From contig OY848919.1 in NCBI GenBank assembly GCA_963693285.1, positions 10,225,461 through 10,289,460 on the forward strand: a stretch of 64,000 nucleotides of DNA, read 5' to 3'. A model generated the notes under the pieces. The model ran no database searches, was not told the origin of the DNA, and worked only from the letters and a program-made list of their open reading frames with translations. Source of the DNA: Xestospongia muta. Lineage: Eukaryota; Porifera; Demospongiae; Haplosclerida; Petrosiidae. Below are positions 1-11,400 of this stretch, piece after piece (positions within the stretch are counted from its first letter, which is position 1; the number at the start of each line of letters is the position of its first letter). The translations under genes were made by a program, and so were the position numbers.

Positions 1-452
1 ATGTTATGGTACTAGTAATTCCTGTCCATCAAGTTCACTTAGTGGTTGTTCCCACTCTGATGATATTACTGTGGAATGTAGTAAGTGATAGTAACAGTTA
101 ACTCTTAATATGATGAAAAGAAGTATTATTACATCATTAACAAATATTTTAAAAATAACTTAGAAGCTGAACCAGTAACAAAATTAAATCGTTAACAATA
201 TCAGTTCTATTATTATGATGTGTTTACACAAGCATTTTAATTCAATCTACATGCTTTTATTGATCACGAAATTTGCAACCAAATCACAGAATTTACTACC
301 TTCTTCTATATATTCTGATGATTTGTACATTATATTTTTTGTCTTAATAAAAATCTTATAAATATTTTGATATATGTAAATATTCCCTTTAGATTTCAAT
401 GCTTCTTATTCCAAATCATCTAATATAATGACTACTTGTTCTGAACTAATTC
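1..452 (+). other. Gene 1, partial first visible SRCR unit (D, E exons)
   Basis: Only the 3' 80 nt of a D exon and the 60-nt E linker exon (393-452) are inside the window. The D part encodes the second half of an SRCR domain ending in the HSDDITVEC region. The D-E intron (81-392) resembles the D1-E1 intron of gene 2 (12638-12957), which places this as unit 1 of gene 1. Confidence 0.8.
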
Positions 453-3400
453 GTAAGTGACATATAATAATAATTATATAAAATATTTTAAAAGTGACTT
501 TATTAACTTAGTTAAAAGTGATTCTACCTCACTAACAAGCTTGCACTGCTTAAATTAATCATCCATATAAATCTCAATCTTTCAAGTTTGGCTCTGTCAA
601 CTTGTTGAGACTCATACCTTTTTAATCTAACTTTTCATGCTTTATTTCACTAACTTCTTAATTCTCTAAAATTTTAGTTAAGTACATAATTATGTTTAAT
701 AATTATGTTAAAGCCTGATATGTTGATGATATTTCTAGCTTTGCTTGAAAAACACTCATTCACTTTGTTTGTATTGATAATAAAAATATATATAATGATT
801 ACAAATTGTATTACTTTTATTAGCTGATAGTTTGAGTATATTGATCTATTTCCATTTAGCTACAAATGGTGCTATTATTTTATCTCGTAATGGGTATACC
901 TCATCATCCTATTACTATGGTATTGTGAGGGTCTCTTACAATAATGGATGGGGTAATATATGTGATGATTACTACTACAGCTCTAATGAAGCTAATGTCA
1001 TCTGTCATCAATTGGGATATACTGGAGCCTCTAGTTACTCTAGAGCTGGATTAATGAGGTTAAAACTTATAATCATACTTGTAAGTCAGGTTTTAAATAT
1101 CTCTATTTAGTTATGGGACTGACATTCTATCTATGAAGTTGGATGATCTCAACTGTACTAGTAGCAACTACCTCACTATATTTCAATGTTCTTTTGATAC
1201 TGACATTGATAGTGCATGTACTAACTCTTATGATGCTACTGTGTACTGCTGTGAGTGAATAAGTATTTACTTAACACTTATCATTTTTGTTATAGATACC
1301 ACTAGAATATGGAACAGTAATCCTTTCTCTGGTATGATACGTCTTCAAGGAGGTAGTAATTCAAATGAAGGACGTGTTGAAGTCTATTGTAATGGACAAT
1401 GGGGAACAATATGTGATAATGGATTTAGTTCTAATGATGCTCTAACTATCTGTAAACAACTGGGATATAATTATTACCATAGATATGATCACTTAAGTCT
1501 GTAAGTACTATAAATCAAGATAAGTATCGACAAAAGTTGTTCAAGTAGGAAACTGTCTATTTACTTTAATAATTTTTATTCCTGTTTGCCAGTCTGTCCT
1601 AATAATTGTTTAGATGATGACATTTATATGACCACTTGTATTATTTTATTCTATAGTTATGTACAACGATATGAAGTATTAAATTACATACTTTACTGCC
1701 AACGCATACAACAATAATTAATTTGACTTAGACACTTCTGTGAGCCCTGGCTTGCAATTTGGCATTCAGTAATTTCTCAATTTTACTATCTTCAAAACTA
1801 TTAAATGATAATTTTTAAATGTTTGACAAGTAGTCAAGTATTTACAATGTTATTGTGACAATAGCATCTTTAATAACTTATCTTAAATTATTGGACATTT
1901 ATTTAGGTCTGGTACTTCCAGTCAACCAATTTGGAGTACATACATGTCTAGTTCTTCCTCTGACACATGTTATGGTAGTAGAAATTCTTGTCCTTTAACT
2001 TCAATAACTAGTTGTAACCACTCTGAAGATATTACTGTCACATGTAGTAAGTTGTTATATCAAACCGAGTTAATTACACAATATGATAAATTATGTAATT
2101 ACCTAGGTTTACTTATTATAATTATTGTATTTTATAGTTTATAGCAGTTCATATTCAAAACTTTCTAATTCAAAGAATACTTGTTCTGGATTAATTTGTA
2201 AGTATAACTATGTTATAGTTTTGGAATGTTGAGAAATTTTCTTATTATTATGAATTTAAGCACTTGAATTAGTTAGCTTATTAATAACATCATTGTTTTG
2301 TTATTTTGTCAATGTAGCTTCTAGCCATATTGGTTTTGGTACTATACGTCTTTATCGTAATGGATATACCTTATCCTTTTATGATGATGGTATAGTACAG
2401 ATCTATATCAATGGACAATGGGGTAATATCCGTGATGATACCTACTACGGTCAATATGAAGCTGATGTCATCTGTCATCAATTGGGATATACTGGAGCAT
2501 CAAGTTATTCTAGAGCTGGATTAGTTAAGTTAGTTCCTTGAAATAGACATAATTATTTGTAATATTTCAGTTATGGCAATGACTACAGTCCAATGGTACT
2601 GGGTGATCTCAATTGTCCTAACAACGACTATCTCACTATCCTACAATGTTCCTACTCTACTATCATTGATAGTGGATGTACTAATACTAACTCTTATGAT
2701 GCTACTGTGTCTTGTTGTAAGCTTTAATATTATTATTACAGTGTAACAGCTACATCTATATTGATTTAGATTCTATAAGGATCTGGAACAGTAACCCTTT
2801 CCCTGGTATGATACGTCTTCAGGGAGGAAATTATTCTAATGAAGGACGTGTGGAGGTCTATTGTAATGGACAATGGGGAACAATATGTGATGATGGATTT
2901 GATTCTAATGATGCACTTGTTCTCTGTAAACAACTGGGATATTCAAACTATACAAATTATAATCATCTTCCTTTGTATGTTCAGTGCATTAGACTATACT
3001 GGAAGTATACTATATTTGTTATAGGTCTGGTATTTCATCTCAACATATTTGGATGAGTAACTTAGCTTGTAGTAGTAGTTTTTCCTGTTTGGGTTCATGT
3101 CAGAGATGTCCTACTAATTCTTATCAAGGATGTAACCATTCTGAAGATGTCACAATTCAATGTAGTAAGTTGGAAATACACATGTTGTTAAAACTAGTCA
3201 ACTCTTTCTAGTAAAGGTAATCAATATTATGGTACTATTTTAAGTAAAGATATTATGAATGCCTCTTACATTAGTTCATGGTTTATTAAGAGAATATATC
3301 TTAAGATATTTATAGTTAAAATAATATTCACATGCATTTTTATGAGATAAGGACAAACTCTAATAACATGAGATAACTGTACATATTTCAAATTCTAATT

Positions 3401-4026
3401 ATGTCACATTAAATATTTAGATAATCTAAGGAGTTTATCATCAGTATCAACATTAAGGAGTACATGTTCTAATGTTACTTCTGGTTCTCCTACCACCTGT
3501 AAGTCAATGCTAAAGTATGAACATCTATTGTTTAGGTCCCTTACTAGATCAATGTTATATCATAGTTATCTTTACTTATTGTTTTCTAGCATCAAACATA
3601 GCTGGACCAGTTGGTGGTACAATTAGTTCTGTTTTTATATTAATTATTGTGGCTTTCATTTGCTGTGTAACTGCTATTGGTATTAAAAAAAAACCCAAAA
3701 GACAAAATCTTAGAAGTGACAACACCCAACAAGTTGACTTACAGACAATTAGTTCTCCTGAAACGATTCAAAGAAAAAAACAAACAGGTCTATATAAACC
3801 ACTTCCTAATATTCCCATGAATACTATACCACAAAGACAGAACCAATATCCTGGTAATGAAACAGGATCAGCACATTACCCAGAAAACAATTGTAGACCT
3901 CCAAATGTAGGCAATTGGGAAGCTCCTTCTGATGTACTAGGTACTTTTAATAATCCAGCTTATGAATTTTCAGGTGGTAGTCATGAACAGTCTGATTATG
4001 AAATTATAGATGAAGCCTATAAATGA
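1..4026 (+). CDS. Gene 1: multi-SRCR membrane receptor, 5' end outside window
   Basis: Partial gene. Exons seen: D <1-80, E 393-452, A 860-1058, B 1111-1250, C 1296-1500, D 1907-2046, E 2138-2197, A' 2318-2528, B' 2571-2716, C' 2770-2974, D' 3025-3164, E' 3421-3498, TM/tail 3590-4026. Joined they read 699 residues without a stop. SRCR domains are extracellular ligand-binding modules; each here has the WGxIC, QLGY and EDxTxxC landmarks. The last exon gives a glycine-rich entry (AGPVGG), a hydrophobic helix ending in Cys-Cys, a basic stop-transfer (KKKPKRQ) and a roughly 110-residue tail with NPAY (3952-3963) and SDYEII (3991-4008). The tail motifs suggest PTB-type and phosphotyrosine-dependent binding (inference). 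The first visible D exon matches gene 2 unit 1, so the gene probably had the same three-unit, six-SRCR layout. Oddity: a conserved Cys in A' is Arg. Ligand unknown. Confidence 0.87.
860..2197 (+). other. Gene 1, complete two-SRCR unit (A-E)
   Basis: A 860-1058, B 1111-1250, C 1296-1500, D 1907-2046, E 2138-2197. A+B and C+D each form one SRCR domain. B is two codons shorter than usual, lacking the Thr-Asn pair between the SGC-type Cys and NSYDAT. C ends in the Tyr/His-rich variable loop (NYYHRYDH). The C-D intron (1501-1906) is of the long class and holds no other gene that I can see. Confidence 0.85.
2318..3498 (+). other. Gene 1, membrane-proximal SRCR unit (A'B'C'D') and linker E'
   Basis: A' 2318-2528, B' 2571-2716, C' 2770-2974, D' 3025-3164, E' 3421-3498. 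This is the primed version with [13 protein letters not shown] in A' and a Cys-rich D' (LAC, FSC, GSC, RC, QGC, IQC). In A' the usual GNIC reads GNIR (TGT to CGT), so one conserved disulfide of this domain should be missing. The donor of A' is AA|GT instead of AG|GT. Confidence 0.85.
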
Positions 4027-4320
4027 GGATGTAAAGTATTGAAGATTCCTTCTCTCCAAGTTACATTGACCTTTTTATAAGTGAAAAACATACACTACAT
4101 TGTAATTATTGTTGCTATCTTATTACATATGTTAATTTTAATAACTGTACATTTATTTTTGGTTTTTTATTAGTTAATTGTTTTGCTCTCATTGTAATTT
4201 TCAAGGTTTTCAGAAAGTATTTTATTAAAGTGATTGTAAAAGTAATGTAAATTAACCTCATTAATAGAGGTTTTCCTCAGTACCTGTCATCTACTTCTAC
4301 TAAAATAATTATGATGTAAT
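4027..4320 (+). promoter_or_regulatory. Gene 1 3' UTR with conserved hairpin
   Basis: After the stop the sequence keeps similarity to the 3' ends of genes 2, 4 and 5. At 4254-4272 AACCTC and GAGGTT flank the 7-base loop ATTAATA, a 6-bp stem. In the other copies AATAAA overlaps the 5' arm; here that hexamer has changed (AAATTAA), so the true cleavage site of gene 1 is uncertain. Confidence 0.5.
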
Positions 4321-5190
4321 TCACTAATTATAGTAACAATGTTGTTAGTCTTATCACTACAATTTCAAGAATTATTTATGTGTTACCTGAAATTGTCAAA
4401 GAGTGAAAGTCATCTGCTTTCTTACTTCAAACAATTTTGTATGCTTCTTTGTCTATTTATACATATAATAAGTGTCGATTACTTGAACACTAAATCATAG
4501 AGACCATGTACATAATTGTTATTGTGATGGACTCCACTCATTTGATCTTCTTATTCATTGTTTTTTGAATCAGATAGACAAAATTGCTCTGTTAAAAACA
4601 TCACAACTGCAATGACTATGATTGGTGTCAATATACCACTAGCTACTATTGATTTAAAGGATAGCTTAACAGAGGACATGATTAAATTGACATAATCAGG
4701 ATTACTTATCTATTGTACAAATTGAGAATAACAAACTGAATGCAAATTATACCAATGTTATCTTTACATTAAGAACAAACCATTCATGTACTAATAATCA
4801 TGAATGAGTAACTGTTATCATTCCATTTGGTTTAGATGCTGTAGCATTGGTAGCTTTTTTTATTGTTTTAAACCTAACTGTGTCTTGAGTACCATCAATG
4901 GACTCGTATTCATCTTGTCAAATAAATGGATACATTTTCTTTATTAACAAAAAATTCTATTTCTTTGTCAATATATTTTCTGGTTCAATCTATAGATTGG
5001 GGATTTGACATTTGTTTTATTGATGGTAAGATTCTTGCCATAAGGCATGGCTATAATTTATCTTTCCAGGCTATGTTTGGGTCCTCCTAATCATTTCAAC
5101 ATAATATTGTCAGATTATTCTAGTAAAGTGACTCAACTTGTTGGAACACAAGCAATTCCAATACTAGCCACTATGATCCTTCTCTCTTAT
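4321..5190. other. Intergenic stretch, no gene recognised
   Basis: AT-rich sequence with stops in all frames. Between about 4570 and 4900 the + strand can be read with only a few stops as a short hydrophobic-ended peptide, which could be a decayed exon, but I cannot assign a family. No RNA gene or mobile element seen. Confidence 0.4.
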
Positions 5191-7190
5191 ACCAAACTAA
5201 CTCTTATGATGTTACTGTGTACTGCTGTGAGTGTATAAATATTTCTTTAGTGCTTCTTACATTTTCACATGTTATGGTACTAGCAATTCCTGTCCACTGA
5301 CTTCAGTGACTAGTTTCTTCCACTCTGAAGATGTTACTGTTGAATGTGGTAAGTATCAAATGACTATTAATTTGTATTATTGTAGTATTTAAAGATGGAG
5401 ACAGTTGTTATTACCTTACTAACATAAAAATTAATATTATATTATAAATAGTTTGGAAGTCTATTCAATCACAACTTTGTTGTCTACTGAAGTGCTTTCA
5501 ACATCAGTATAATTACTGCGATGTATTTATTACTAATATTTAATTTTAATCTTTATGTATTTTAATCGATAAAACTCAATAAATATGTAAATAATATGTA
5601 AAATATTTCCTTTAGCTTACAGGACTTTTATTTCCAATCATATAATATAAAGACAACTCGTTCTGATCTAATTTGTAAGTACAATGACATAATTATTAGT
5701 ATATTATATAATAATGACTTAAACCATATTACAAGCTACAGTTATCTTTATTGTACCTTAATAGAGGTATAACAAATGTATATCTTGAAATTATGAAATT
5801 GTTTCTAGCTTAGATTGAATATTTCATACATTAGTTTGTATAGACAGTACTAATTTGTATATTATTTAAAACATTGTAATTAGTTGCATTAGTTGGTAGT
5901 TAGAGATTGTTGATTTATTTTCATTTAGTTAATGTTGCTCATAATGGTGCTATTATTTTATATCATAATGGGTATAACTCATCATCCTATTACTATGGTA
6001 TTGTGAGGGTCAGGTAGTTATTCTATTGAAGTACATGTTGAAGTCACTGTAATGGACAATGGGAAACAATATGTGATAATGGATTTAGTTCTACTGATGC
6101 TTGAACTATCTGTAAACAACTCGGATATAACAATTACTATAATTATGATCACATCAGTCTGTAAGTATAAGAAGTATTAATTATACAGACATTAATCGAT
6201 AATACTGTTAAGTATGATTATAATGATGGCACATAATTGTATCACTATAATAGATCTGGTAGTTCCAGCCAACCAAGTTGGAGTATATACATGTCTAGTT
6301 CTTTTTCTGGCATATGTTTCAGTACAAGAAATTCCTGTCCATCAACTTTAGTGACTAGCTGTTCCCACTCTGAGAATGTTATTGTCACATGTAGTTAGTG
6401 ATAGTATCAACTAATTCTTAATTTTTATTTTAAAAATGGAGAGTAGTTTAAATTCTTAAATAATTTGGACACTTGTTTAATCTTTATTTTTTGTTTACTC
6501 AAGTATTATAAAGATCAGTACAATTACTTGGTGCATTTATAACATACATTTAATTTTAATCTGTTCACAAGTACCTATATTAACATCATCTATAATATAT
6601 TCTTAGATTGACTATTTTAATAATTTTGTCATATTATAATAGATAATAGTCAATTAATATGTAAATACATGTGTAATATTTCCTTTAGCAATTCTTATTC
6701 TAAATCATTTAATACATTAACTACTTGTTCAGGAGTAATTTTTAATTTATAACAGCATAATTATGACTAACATATATATGATTCAATTATGTTACAAACT
6801 AGATTTTCTTGTTTTAACCTCTTTGAGCCATAACAGATGTGTATCTTGACATAATGAATTATTTTTAGCTCTGCTTGAATAATCTATCGATTACTTTGTA
6901 CAGACTAAAGCGCTGCAACAGGTTCCTTTAGTTGGCAGTTGGAGAATGTTTCATTTCTCTCAAATTAAATTCACCTTTTTGAAAAGTGAAAACATACATT
7001 ACAACAAATTGTTGTTGTTCTCTCATTACATAAATTACTTTTAATAATTGTAGATCTTTTTTGGCTTTTTTACTTAATTGTTTTGCTCTCATTACAATTT
7101 TCAAGGTTTTTAGAAAATATTTAATTAAATTGATTATAAGTAATGTAAATAAACCTCATTTATAGAGGTTTTTCTGAGTATCTGTCAGTT
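5191..7190 (+). pseudogene. SRCR gene relic between genes 1 and 2
   Basis: A collapsed copy of the same family. Pieces in order: end of a B exon (5191-5226); a D fragment fused to it (5266-5348) with its C exon missing; an E exon (5616-5674) one base short and with its Cys codon changed to CGT; an A exon whose front half (from 5929) is joined inside the coding sequence to a C exon (to 6160) with an in-frame TGA (GCTTGA); an intact-looking D (6254-6393) whose donor is now GTTAGT; an E relic near 6690-6750 without a donor; and a 3' UTR copy (about 6960-7190) with the AATAAA and AACCTC/GAGGTT hairpin at 7152-7170. No primed unit or membrane exon remains. Deletions, a frameshift and a stop make it non-functional as a receptor. 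Confidence 0.8.
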
Positions 7191-8108
7191 AGATGCCTTA
7201 ATGTTCAAAAGAGCTGAGGAGAATCGGTATCTTAAAAATTTTAAATGACTAGTATATTAGCAAGGTGCTTAGACAATTTATAAAAAAAATGTGTCCATTT
7301 ATCTACAGAACAATGAGTTTCAGTAATACTGCATAGATTATTGAGAACTGACATATGAATAGATATAGTATAAATTATTGAAGTATAAGTTATTGATGCT
7401 GGAAATAACAACCATGTTGTTAAAGACAGATCACTTCTAGTTTGTGAAATACATACAGATAGGAACATGTGATATCTTGTTACTTCACGTAGATATCAAC
7501 TTAAAGTGGGTATATTTTTATAACTTTATAATTGGAGAACTCTAGAACTTTAGAACTTTGTAACTGTTACAACAACATAAGAGAGTAACTTAAATACAAG
7601 TAGAATATCAGTGCTAACAAAAAGGTGTGAACACTAAAAGATTAACAACTAAACAACCAATACATAAGTATCAATAACACTAATTAACAAGTCAACTAAA
7701 TTGTAGTTAACATACTACAGAACCATTTACTATCATATAGCAATATCTTATAATAATATATAAAATACACATGTTTTATTAGGTTCTATGGATTAGTTAG
7801 TTGTACCGAAACTTTATTTATTCATTTCTATTATTAATTATTATAATTCAAACTTTTTATGCATCAATTTACTAGCACAGGTTTAATTAGTTACAGTTAA
7901 TTATAGTTAGTTACATAATTTTGCCTTCTCAGCAAAAAATTTAGTTAGTTTTACATACTTATACAAATTTCAGTTAGTTATACTTATTTTTATTACCTGG
8001 CACAATAGTTAGTTTTTTAACTAAATTATGACTAGATTAAAATAAAATAGCTTCAGTTTTAGTTGTAGTTAACTAAACACCTTCTTTATCCATCTATGTC
8101 AGCAAGAC
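7191..8108. other. Intergenic block upstream of gene 2
   Basis: No gene. About 7200-7400 is paralogous to 18840-19030 upstream of gene 3 (shared text around GCTGAGGAGA and CAATG-rich parts). Similar short open frames appear in both copies on the - strand, but they look like conserved DNA and not a gene. The rest (7500-8100) is AT-rich with many TTAGTTA repeats. Confidence 0.45.
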
Positions 8109-8458
8109 AATAATGTCTTCTAAGTACAATACTTGTACTAATTTCTTTAGTAGCCCAGCCTGTGCCCATAATAATCAGAGTAACAATTCATAAATTTGAA
8201 AATACAAAAGATCACTACTACCTTATATATTATTTAGATCTTTATAATCTATTCAAATTAGTTGTATAATTAAAATCAGTTTTTGGCGGAATCCAGGGCG
8301 GACATTCTAATTTTAATTATTTTTTTATTTTTATTTTAGTTAATGAAACGTGGAGAGCGAATACCACGACGTCTCTTAGAATCGACCGTCAGTGACGTGT
8401 TTCCAATTGAGTTGGTTTCCTGTTTTTGGTTGATATTAATAACAGACACTAATACTAA

Positions 8459-8471
8459 TTCCTGTATGACG
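8459..8471 (+). promoter_or_regulatory. ETS/CRE-like motif upstream of gene 2
   Basis: TTCCTGTATGACG lies 17 bases before the start codon. TTCCTGT is the complement of an ETS-type ACAGGAA core and TGACG is a CREB/ATF half site. The same pair precedes the start codon of genes 3, 4 and (slightly changed) 5. Binding is inferred from sequence only. Confidence 0.4.
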
Positions 8472-8487
8472 CTAAAGTAAAGCAGAT

Positions 8488-11400
8488 ATGGCCGAACAGC
8501 AGCAGCTCTCTGTTTTCTTCCTTCTTGCAATTCTCTTAAATTATTCAATTCACCCTACATATGGTAAGTCTATATATTTTCCTATTATCACCTCATACAG
8601 CTTGTTGCCTCAGTAATGACAGCATAACTACTGTTAACATGGTAATTAAGAAGCTGTTTACATGATCTTATAATGACTTGTATGTATACTTAAAAATTTC
8701 CCTTTTTGTTTTAATAATATCTATTCTACTACTCTGTCAAATTATATTAGTATTTTCCTACTGTTTAAAATGAGAACACACATTTTTGCAGACTAAGCAG
8801 TATATATTTACAACACTCTTGTTAATCATTGTTGTAGTTTAAAGTGTGGCTACTGAATTTCGTCATTTCATTTATGAACAAATAATAGACTCAAATGCTC
8901 TCCAAACAGATCCTTTCTCTACAGTTGGCCTAATAGTGGATTGAGTTGCTACAGAATCCTATTATAAAAATATCAACTATTCTTAAAACCATTACTACAA
9001 TTTGAAACCAAAAATAGTTATTGAGTCAACAATTTATCATAATTGTTAAAACAAACAGTTTAATAACTCAATTTGTTCCAGATGTTTATCAAAACAAACA
9101 TTGTTGTTTATATTAAGGATATTAGGACCAAAAACATGACTAACAAATATATTATTATCATGTATCAATGACTGCTCTAATTTGGACTCACTCAGACTCA
9201 ACCCAATAATTTTTAAATCTTGTTCTTGTATGTCATTGTCACATACTAGACTCTACATTTTGAGGTCATGTGATATTGACAATGCAATATGAGTAATTAA
9301 TCACATAACTACTTACTTAATTACCATTACAACAAACCTGCTGTACAACTAGAGTCTATTTTTAGATAATAGTGTAATTGTTATTAGTCTTAACCAAAAA
9401 CAATGTGTCTGGAGAGATAAAAACAGTGTTGTTATTCTCCATTGTCAGTATTATAGGATGTTGCATCTGTGTCACAGGTAATGGTATAGTTGCCATATAA
9501 GGTAATAATACTGTATAGAGGGGAAAGTGAACATGTATCCATCCATCCATATGAGTGAGAAAATAATGTCTTCAAGGTACAAACTTATGATCATTTCTTT
9601 AATGCCTCAGCCTGTGCCCATAATAATCAGAGTAACAGATTACACAAATTTGAATTTAATAGATCTCTACTACCTTCATAAATTTTGTATAATCTACTAA
9701 AATCAGTTGTCTAATTAATATCAATTTTTGTTATACAGAAGACATTCCAATTCTGATTTATTTGCCTTGTTATTAAAATGCGAAGCGTGAATAGACGAGG
9801 GTATCTTAGAATCGAACGTCAACGAGATGTTTCCAATTGAGTTGGGTTACTGTTTTAGGTTGATATATTAATAGACATATTTCCTGTATGATGCTAAAAT
9901 AAAACAGCGATGGCCGAAGAGAAGCGGTATATATTGTTAACACTCTTGTGATATTTATCATTGTTGTAGTTTAGAGTGTGGCTACTGAATTTTGTCATTT
10001 CATTTATGAACAAATAATAGAATCTAATGCACTCCAAACAGATCCTTTCTCTACAGTTGGCCTAATAGTGGATTGAGTTATATATTGCTACACAATCCTA
10101 TTATGAAAAATAGCAAGCATTCTTAAAACTATTACTACAATTTGAAACCAAAAATTGCTATTCAGTCAACAATTTATCATAATTGTTAAAACAAATAGTT
10201 CAATAACTCAATTTGTTCCAGGTGTTTATCAAAACGAACATTGTTCTTATATTAAGTATATTGAGGCTAAATACATGACTAACAAATATATTATGTATCA
10301 TTGGCTGCTCTAATTTGGGTTCACTAAGACTCAACCCAATAATTTTAAAATCATATTCTTGTACTAAGAGCAACGTATAGTAATAACTTTACTAGGTAAC
10401 ATATGTCATTATCACATACTAGAATCTAGACATGTTACATTGTGATGTAGACAATGTAACATGTATATATATGTTTAGTTTTCAGCTGTTGATGCAGATT
10501 CAATCTAAACAGTAGTAACCCTACTTGATTAGAATTAAAACAGTGCAAATAAACTTATTGCTAACTTGTAATACTGGCTGTTAATTATAACTTAATTTGT
10601 ATTTTAATTTAACTTGTTTGTAGCTGTCTGGGTATATTCTATTCCCAGCTAGGATATGAATTATATTAATTTGTGTTAAGTTTAATAATGTGCCATAAAC
10701 TAACATCTAATTTCATATGTGATATAACTAAAAGTCTACAGTGAATTGCTTGGTCAATGCTAGCTGGGGGGATTTCTGTTAGGATTATATCATTTTATTT
10801 GCTTGCCATTTCGTATGAGTATGCTGTAATGTGTAGTAGTGTTTTGGTTAAACAAATTCAGTATATCAAGAATGTACTCTAGTACTTGCTGTGTACTTTT
10901 AAGACAATCATAACTGTTAAAGAAGTTATTTGATGTGAGAATTATTCTAACATAAAAATAAAAATGACATTTTAACAGTTGTGATTGTCCTTAAAAGTAT
11001 ATATTCACAAAGTGTGATACATATATAACATGTATAACAGACTATATTATTGGTACAATAGATTGTTGAAAAAAACTTTATACAAGACATCAAAGCATAC
11101 AAATTATAAAAGGTCATTGCTAATAAAAATTTACCTTAGGACATAACAAACCAATTTTAATATTGCATTGTAGCTTTTTAAGTAATGATACATATTGTAT
11201 ATAAAATGAAATATGTGACTCACTCCATGAGCATTAAGATCATATTATCATCATATCATTATTGGATTTCAGATTGACTTATAGTACAATGTATATAGTA
11301 GTTTGCTAATGTATTATTAACTAATGACAAACCTGCATTTAGTGAGATTATTATGTAGTTAAATCATTTCCACCTATTTATTTACACAATTACTATTATT

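Larger units (their letters stand above)
8109..10430 (+). repeat. Tandem duplication of promoter, exon 1 and start of intron 1 (gene 2)
   Basis: The segment from about 8109 to 9330 recurs at about 9563 to 10430. Matching landmarks: the block with GCCCATAATAATCAGAG (8166 and 9617), the block with TTCCAATTGAGTTGG (8401 and 9831), the ETS/CRE-like motif (8459 and 9881), the start codon context ATGGCCGAA, and the intron text AACAGATCCTTTCTC (8906 and 10037). Part of the first block also occurs upstream of gene 4 near 37875. Confidence 0.75.
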
